From LSCE01 sp050485425 (GTDB lineage: Bacteria > Pseudomonadota > Gammaproteobacteria > Nitrococcales > Aquisalimonadaceae): a stretch of 64,000 nucleotides of DNA. Below, piece by piece: positions 59,778 through 64,000 of the stretch. The DNA lies in the NCBI GenBank assembly GCA_050485425.1, contig JBJHBJ010000014.1:21251-85250 (forward strand), written 5' to 3'. The translations under genes and the position numbers were made by a program. The first letter of the stretch is position 1, and every line of letters begins with the position of its first letter. Below the pieces are notes generated by a model. The model saw only the letters and a list, made by a program, of their open reading frames with translations, did not search any database and was not told where the DNA came from.

Positions 59778-60908
59778 ATGACTGACAACACCGCGGAGAC
59801 GCCTGACAAACCGGATTTCACCATGGAGGGCACGCGACTGGTTTGCCATGGGGATTGGTCCGCACCGCTACTGGCTCCGGTGGAACGGCGATTGCTGCGC
59901 CTGAATGGGCGCGCTGGCGAAACGTGGTATCTGGATACCTCGCGCCTCAGCCAGATGGACGCCGCTGGCGCGCTGCTGCTGGAGACGCTGAGACGGCGAC
60001 TGGCCCGACGGGAGGTCACCCTCCAACTGGATGAACTCCCCGTCCGTCACAAGGCCCTGATCACCTTGATCGCGGACAAGCTGGCTCCCGAAACCGCACG
60101 TAAGGCGACCCGCCCGGGACCGCTGACCAGGCTCGGGGAGCACACCGTGGAAATCGGCCGGCAGACGGCAGGATATCTCGATTTCGTCGGCCGCTTCGCA
60201 ATGGACGCGCTGCCGCGCCTGCTGACACCGCATCGTATCCGCTGGAAGCAGGTGGTGGCCGAAATCGAGGACGCCGGCGTCAACGCCATTCCCATCCTCG
60301 GCCTGCTGGCGTTCCTGACCGGCGTGGTCATGGCCTACCAGGGTGGTACCCCTCTTGAGCAGTATGGTGCCAACATTCTGCTGGTGGATCTGCTGGCCAT
60401 CACCATGCTGCGCGAAATGGCGCCGCTGATGACTGCCATCATCGTGGCCGGGCGCACAGGCTCGGCCTATGCGGCGCAGATCGGCACCATGCGCATTACC
60501 GAGGAAGTGGACGCGCTCAGGGTCATCGGCCTGACGCCGTACGAGATCCTTGCCCTGCCCAAGATGCTGGGCCTGCTGGTGGCCATGCCGCTACTCACGT
60601 TGTTTGCCGACATCATGGGCATGCTGGGTGGCATGGTGGTGGCCAACGCCATGTTCGGCATTGGCTACGAGGAGTTTTTGCGACGCATCCCACAGGCCAT
60701 CTATCCCAGCTCTTTCTGGGTGGGCATCATCAAAGCGCCGGTGTTCGCCGCGATCATCGTCAGTATCAGCTGTTACCACGGTTTCGCGGTGCGCGGCAGT
60801 ACCGAAAGCGTGGGCCGGGCCACCACCCGCAGCGTCGTGCAGAGCATTTTCCTGGTGATCGTGGCCGATGCGATCTTTTCCGTGGTCTTCAATCTCGTCA
60901 ACCTATGA
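59778..60908 (+). CDS. mlaE: STAS domain-MlaE permease fusion protein
   Basis: 376 residues. Residues about 15-110 form a STAS-like domain (VERRLLRLNGRAGETWYLDT, MDAAGALLLETLRRRL). Residues 120-376 are the MlaE/YrbE permease: GVVMAYQGGTPLEQYGANIL, LREMAPLMTAIIVAGRTGSA, EEVDALRVIGLTPYEILALP. In the E. coli Mla system MlaB (STAS) is a separate protein. Here the two are fused, as in some non-canonical lipid transporters. Start of a four-gene operon; overlaps the next gene by 4 bp. Confidence 0.92.
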   Translation: MTDNTAETPDKPDFTMEGTRLVCHGDWSAPLLAPVERRLLRLNGRAGETWYLDTSRLSQMDAAGALLLETLRRRLARREVTLQLDELPVRHKALITLIADKLAPETARKATRPGPLTRLGEHTVEIGRQTAGYLDFVGRFAMDALPRLLTPHRIRWKQVVAEIEDAGVNAIPILGLLAFLTGVVMAYQGGTPLEQYGANILLVDLLAITMLREMAPLMTAIIVAGRTGSAYAAQIGTMRITEEVDALRVIGLTPYEILALPKMLGLLVAMPLLTLFADIMGMLGGMVVANAMFGIGYEEFLRRIPQAIYPSSFWVGIIKAPVFAAIIVSISCYHGFAVRGSTESVGRATTRSVVQSIFLVIVADAIFSVVFNLVNL

Positions 60909-61678
60909 GCGGTAACGGCAGCATCATTCTGCAGGCGGAAGGGCTGGAGACGCGGCTCGGGGAGAACCTGATCCACCAGAATCTGGATCTCGAGGTGCGC
61001 CGCGGCGAGATCCAGGCCATTGTCGGTGGCAGCGGCAGCGGCAAAACCGTGCTGTTACGGGAGCTGATCCTGCTGGTACGACCGACGCAAGGCGACATCC
61101 ATCTTTTCGGCCGCAACTGCTCCCGAGTATCCCGGGACGCCATGCGAAAACTGCGCGAACAGATCGGCGTGATGTTCCAGCATGGCGCCCTGTTCACCGG
61201 CATGACAGTGCTCGAGAACGTGATGTTGCCGCTGATGGAGCACACGCGACTGCGCCGTACCACGCTGGAGGAGCTCGCCATGGTCAAGATCGCGCTGGCC
61301 GGCCTGCCTCCCGAGGCCGCCGGTCGCAAGCCCAGCGAGCTGAGCGGCGGCATGATCAAGCGCGCCGCCCTTGCCCGCGCCCTCGCACTGGATCCGGAAC
61401 TGCTGTTCCTGGACGAACCCACCGCCGGCCTGGACCCGGTGAGTGCGGGTGCCTTCGACGACCGGATCATGGAACTGCGGGAGCTGCTGGGCCTCACAGT
61501 GGTCATGATCACCCATGACATGGATTCGCTCTGGCGCGCCACGGACCGGGTCGCCTTTCTTGCCGACCGCCGCGTGGTTGCAAACATGCCCATCGCGGAA
61601 CTGACGGCGCAGCCGCACCCGGCAATCCAGGCATACTTCGCAGGGCCCAGGGCCCGGAAAAGGGGGATGGAGGGATGA
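60905..61678 (+). CDS. mlaF: MlaF-like ABC transporter ATPase
   Basis: 257 residues. Walker A GGSGSGKTVLL, Q-loop VMFQHGALFTGMTVLENVML, signature LSGGMIKRAALARAL, Walker B LLFLDEPTAGLDPVSAG, H-loop ITHDMDSL. The QHGALF and NVMLPLMEHT segments are typical of MlaF/Mkl ATPases. It drives phospholipid movement by the MlaE-MlaD complex. It overlaps its neighbours on both sides by 4 bp (ATGA). Confidence 0.95.
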   Translation: MSGNGSIILQAEGLETRLGENLIHQNLDLEVRRGEIQAIVGGSGSGKTVLLRELILLVRPTQGDIHLFGRNCSRVSRDAMRKLREQIGVMFQHGALFTGMTVLENVMLPLMEHTRLRRTTLEELAMVKIALAGLPPEAAGRKPSELSGGMIKRAALARALALDPELLFLDEPTAGLDPVSAGAFDDRIMELRELLGLTVVMITHDMDSLWRATDRVAFLADRRVVANMPIAELTAQPHPAIQAYFAGPRARKRGMEG

Positions 61679-62622
61679 ATACCCGAGTCAGCTATACCGC
61701 CGTCGGCCTTTTCGTCATCGTCTTCGCGGTGCTGCTGGTGGCCGTGGGCCTGTGGTTGAGCACCGACATGACAGAGCGCGAATACCAGCGTTACACCATC
61801 TATTCCGAGGAATCCGTGTCCGGCCTCAGCCGCAATGCCGTCATCCGCTTCCAGGGCGTCAATGTGGGGCGGGTGCACAGCATCGACCTGGTTCCGGATC
61901 AACCCGGCAAGGTCCGCATTGTCGCTGACATCACCATAGAGGCCCCGTTGCGCGAAGACACGGTGGCACAGCTCTCCACCCAGGGCCTGACCGGCATTGC
62001 CCATATCGAACTTCGAGGTGGTAGCGCGGACCGCGGACCGCCGCCCACGCCGGAGGGCGAGCCCTATCCGGTCATCAGTATGACCCCGTCACTGATGAGC
62101 CGGGTGGAAACGGCCTTGCAGGAAAGCATGCGTACACTGGACGGGCTGTCCTCGCGCATTTCCCGGGTGCTCGACGACGACAACATCGAGAACCTTGGCG
62201 CCACGCTGGGCCATCTGGAGCAACTCACCGGCAACCTGGCGCGGAACAGCGAGCAACTGGACGGGCTGATGCGGCACAGCGAGGAAATTCTGGCCAACAG
62301 CGCGGAAGTCAGCCGCGAACTGATGCCAGTACTGACCCGGATGCAGCGTTCAATGGACAATGTCGACGAGATGACCGCCTCGGTCACCCGGGCAAGCCAG
62401 CGGCTGGGTGCGGCCGGTGAACAGATCGGCGAAGCGACCATGGAGGGCTCCCGCAGCCTGCAGACGCTGACCGCCACCACACTGCCCCAGCTCAGCGAGC
62501 TGATGGTGGAACTGCAGGGCGTTGCCGCCGGCATGAACCGGCTCACCGACGAGCTGAGCGAGCGCCCGAACCTGCTGATATTCGGAAGACCGGAGCGTCC
62601 GCCCGGTCCGGGGGAGAACTGA
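61675..62622 (+). CDS. mlaD: MlaD/MCE domain periplasmic lipid-binding protein
   Basis: 315 residues. One N-terminal membrane helix (AVGLFVIVFAVLLVAVGLWL) is followed by a single MCE domain (SEESVSGLSRNAVIRFQGVN, VGRVHSIDLVP). The long C-terminal region after about 145 is predicted coiled coil and helical (METALQESMRTLDGLSSRIS-like repeats of heptads), longer than E. coli MlaD, and resembles PqiB/YebT-type or other MCE proteins. It may form a shaft to the outer membrane with the lipoprotein that follows. Confidence 0.92.
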   Translation: MNTRVSYTAVGLFVIVFAVLLVAVGLWLSTDMTEREYQRYTIYSEESVSGLSRNAVIRFQGVNVGRVHSIDLVPDQPGKVRIVADITIEAPLREDTVAQLSTQGLTGIAHIELRGGSADRGPPPTPEGEPYPVISMTPSLMSRVETALQESMRTLDGLSSRISRVLDDDNIENLGATLGHLEQLTGNLARNSEQLDGLMRHSEEILANSAEVSRELMPVLTRMQRSMDNVDEMTASVTRASQRLGAAGEQIGEATMEGSRSLQTLTATTLPQLSELMVELQGVAAGMNRLTDELSERPNLLIFGRPERPPGPGEN

Positions 62623-62625
62623 GCC

Positions 62626-63330
62626 ATGCGTCTAGCGTTCCGTCACCCAAGTTCGTTACCTTTGTACGGGCCTGTCGCCGTCCTGACCAGGGCGGCGCAC
62701 CGGCACGGGGCGCGGTGCCGGACACTGACGACCACTGCACTGCTGTCCATCGCCATTCTGGTGTTGGCCGGTTGCATGTCCCTGGGCAGGCCTGACACCT
62801 ACCAGCAGACCTGGCAGCTCATGACACCGGAACTGGACGGGGCCGGGGGCGAATCGGCGCCGGCTGGCGTGCTACTTGTGGCAAGAGTGCAAGCCGCCCC
62901 GGCCTACGACTCCAGCGCCATGGCCTATCGCGAAACCGATTACGAAATCCGCTATTTCGCCTACAACCGTTGGGCCGAGAGGCCTTCACGGCAACTCCAG
63001 CCGATCGTGGTGGACGTCTTCGAGCAAAGCGGGCTGTTTGATACCGTGCTGGCCAGTCCGGCCAGCGTCCCCAGCGATTACCGCCTGGAAACGGAACTGC
63101 TCCACCTGGAACACGACCAGCGGACGACACCGGGCCAGGCACGTCTCGGCTTGCGCTGGAGACTGATCGACCAGGCAGGACAACGGGTGGTGCTGTCCGG
63201 TTCACGGCGGTTCACTGCCGACATGCAGGAGGCCAACGCGTCCGCCTTCACGACCGCAGCGAACCGGGCGCTTGGAGAGGCCATGCAGGATGTGCTCGAC
63301 GAGGTTCGGAGCGCGATGTCAGGACTCTGA
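62626..63330 (+). CDS. ABC-type transport auxiliary lipoprotein (PqiC/DUF330-like)
   Basis: 234 residues. A lipoprotein signal with LVLAGCMS and Cys at about 46 follows an unusually long n-region, so the true start may be later; ATG 62626 has GGGGGAG upstream. The mature part has LLVARVQAAPAYDSSAMAYR, YFAYNRWAERPSRQLQPIVV and LRLGLRWRLIDQ-type strands, the ABC_trans_aux/PqiC fold. It begins 3 bp after mlaD and would serve as the outer-membrane partner. It overlaps the convergent recQ stop by 12 bp. Confidence 0.85.
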   Translation: MRLAFRHPSSLPLYGPVAVLTRAAHRHGARCRTLTTTALLSIAILVLAGCMSLGRPDTYQQTWQLMTPELDGAGGESAPAGVLLVARVQAAPAYDSSAMAYRETDYEIRYFAYNRWAERPSRQLQPIVVDVFEQSGLFDTVLASPASVPSDYRLETELLHLEHDQRTTPGQARLGLRWRLIDQAGQRVVLSGSRRFTADMQEANASAFTTAANRALGEAMQDVLDEVRSAMSGL

Positions 63331-64000
63331 GGGCGCCACGCTGCCAGGCACCGTGGCGCTTTCGACCTGATCCCGCCCGTGCAGCACGTCGAGGAACACC
63401 TGCCCGTACTTGCTTAGCCTCGCCTCACCCACGCCGGGAATGTCCGCCATTTCCGCAAGTGTGGCCGGCCGGCGCGACAGCATGTCCATGAGCGTGGCGT
63501 CGTGGAAAATGACATACGGCGGGACACCCTGGGCATCGGCAAGCCGGCGCCGGCACGCCCTGAGTGACTCCCACAGCTGCTGGTCGGCCTCGGCCACGAA
63601 ACGCTCGGCCCGGCTGGCGCGCTGGCGGCGCCGGCTTCCGCTGCGGGTCTCGTCCTTCCGCAACTCCAGGGTTTCCTCCCCACGCAGCAGCGGACGGCAC
63701 AGTTCGGTCAACGCCAGCGAGCCGTAGCCTTCGGCGTCCACTTTCAGATATCCCCGGGCAAGCAACTGGCGGAACAGCGAGCGCCAGCCACGGGCGTCCA
63801 GCTCCTTGCCGATACCGAAGGTGGACAATCGGTCATGGCCGAGGGAACGGCAGCGCTCGTCCTCCTTGCCCAACAGCACGTTGACCAGATGGGCGACACC
63901 GAAACGCTGGCCGGTCCGGTAGACGCAGGACAGCGCTTTCCTGGCCGCTTCCGTGGCATCCCAGGTGGCCGGGGGCCACAGACAGCAATCGCAGTTGCCA
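63319..64000 (-). CDS. recQ: ATP-dependent DNA helicase RecQ, C-terminal part (cut by window edge)
   Basis: The frame is open to the right edge, so only the last 226 residues or so are visible and the helicase core is missing. First comes the end of the zinc-binding RQC region (GNCDCCLWPPATWDATEAARK), then VYRTGQRFGVAHLVNVLLGK, the winged helix with YLKVDAEGYGSLALTE, and the HRDC domain near the C-terminus (VPPYVIFHDATLMDMLSRRP, DIPGVGEARLSKYG). A CDCC cluster replaces the usual CDNC. It converges on the lipid transport operon. Confidence 0.94.
   Translation of the reverse strand, partial: GNCDCCLWPPATWDATEAARKALSCVYRTGQRFGVAHLVNVLLGKEDERCRSLGHDRLSTFGIGKELDARGWRSLFRQLLARGYLKVDAEGYGSLALTELCRPLLRGEETLELRKDETRSGSRRRQRASRAERFVAEADQQLWESLRACRRRLADAQGVPPYVIFHDATLMDMLSRRPATLAEMADIPGVGEARLSKYGQVFLDVLHGRDQVESATVPGSVAPSES

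Noticed and set aside
1..64000. tRNA, rRNA, CRISPR, transposase or prophage genes
   Set aside because: None was seen: no cloverleaf-like intergenic region, no regularly spaced repeats and no transposase or phage proteins.

Overview
The window is a GC-rich (roughly 60-65%), densely coded stretch of a gammaproteobacterial chromosome. No tRNA, rRNA, CRISPR array, prophage or transposase gene was seen. The rluC/rne divergent pair, the comEC-exbB-exbD-lpxK-kdsB-phosphatase block, the lolC-lolD pair and the mfd-csiV-mtnP block recall the pseudomonad/ectothiorhodospiracean type of gammaproteobacterium. A TAXI-type TRAP transporter and a CstA/ArsA cassette would suit a marine or halophilic member of the Ectothiorhodospiraceae or a relative; this placement is inference.

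Layout. 1-13.3 kb: RNA processing and envelope biogenesis (rluC truncated by the window edge, rne with a long leader, a low-molecular-weight phosphatase, kdsB, lpxK, exbD, exbB, a comEC broken by an amber codon, a DUF2062 protein, lolD, lolC, sfsA). 13.4-22.5 kb: putrescine synthesis from agmatine (aguA, aguB), a divergent DAHP-synthase-like gene, mfd, csiV, and purine/methylthio salvage (mtnP, hpt). 22.6-31.8 kb: an RhlB-like helicase, an acyl-CoA dehydrogenase, acyl-carrier-protein phosphodiesterase, a lipoprotein, a patatin-like lipase, a secreted alpha/beta-hydrolase with Asp at the nucleophile position, an outer-membrane barrel, mazG, a TetR regulator and a TPR lipoprotein. 31.9-38.6 kb: ispG, thiD, an acyl-CoA synthetase, tatD, yjbQ and an ECF42-type sigma factor with its DGPF/YCII partner. 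38.7-46.5 kb: a lipase, an ABC-2 exporter under an apparent SoxR promoter, soxR, dusA, a glutaredoxin-like protein and a murein-lipoprotein locus (Lpp-like protein flanked by two L,D-transpeptidases), then a Nudix hydrolase. 46.7-50.6 kb: TAXI-TRAP transporter. 50.7-58.4 kb: aminotransferase, the cstA / CC-ending protein / ArsA ATPase / 3-TM protein cassette, two overlapping thioesterases, a DUF2750 protein, an EamA exporter and a small membrane protein. 58.5-64 kb: PHP phosphatase, a MITE-like repeat, a four-gene Mla/Pqi-type lipid transport operon with a STAS-permease fusion, and the 3' part of recQ.

The points most worth a second look are: the cstA-CC-ArsA-3TM cassette; a near-consensus SoxR operator in a 19-bp promoter spacer in front of an ABC exporter; the Lpp/L,D-transpeptidase locus; a family of palindromic repeats at four places, two of them abutting stop codons; an ECF42 sigma/DGPF pair with a matching promoter-like motif; and a comEC that carries both an amber codon and an eroded nuclease domain.
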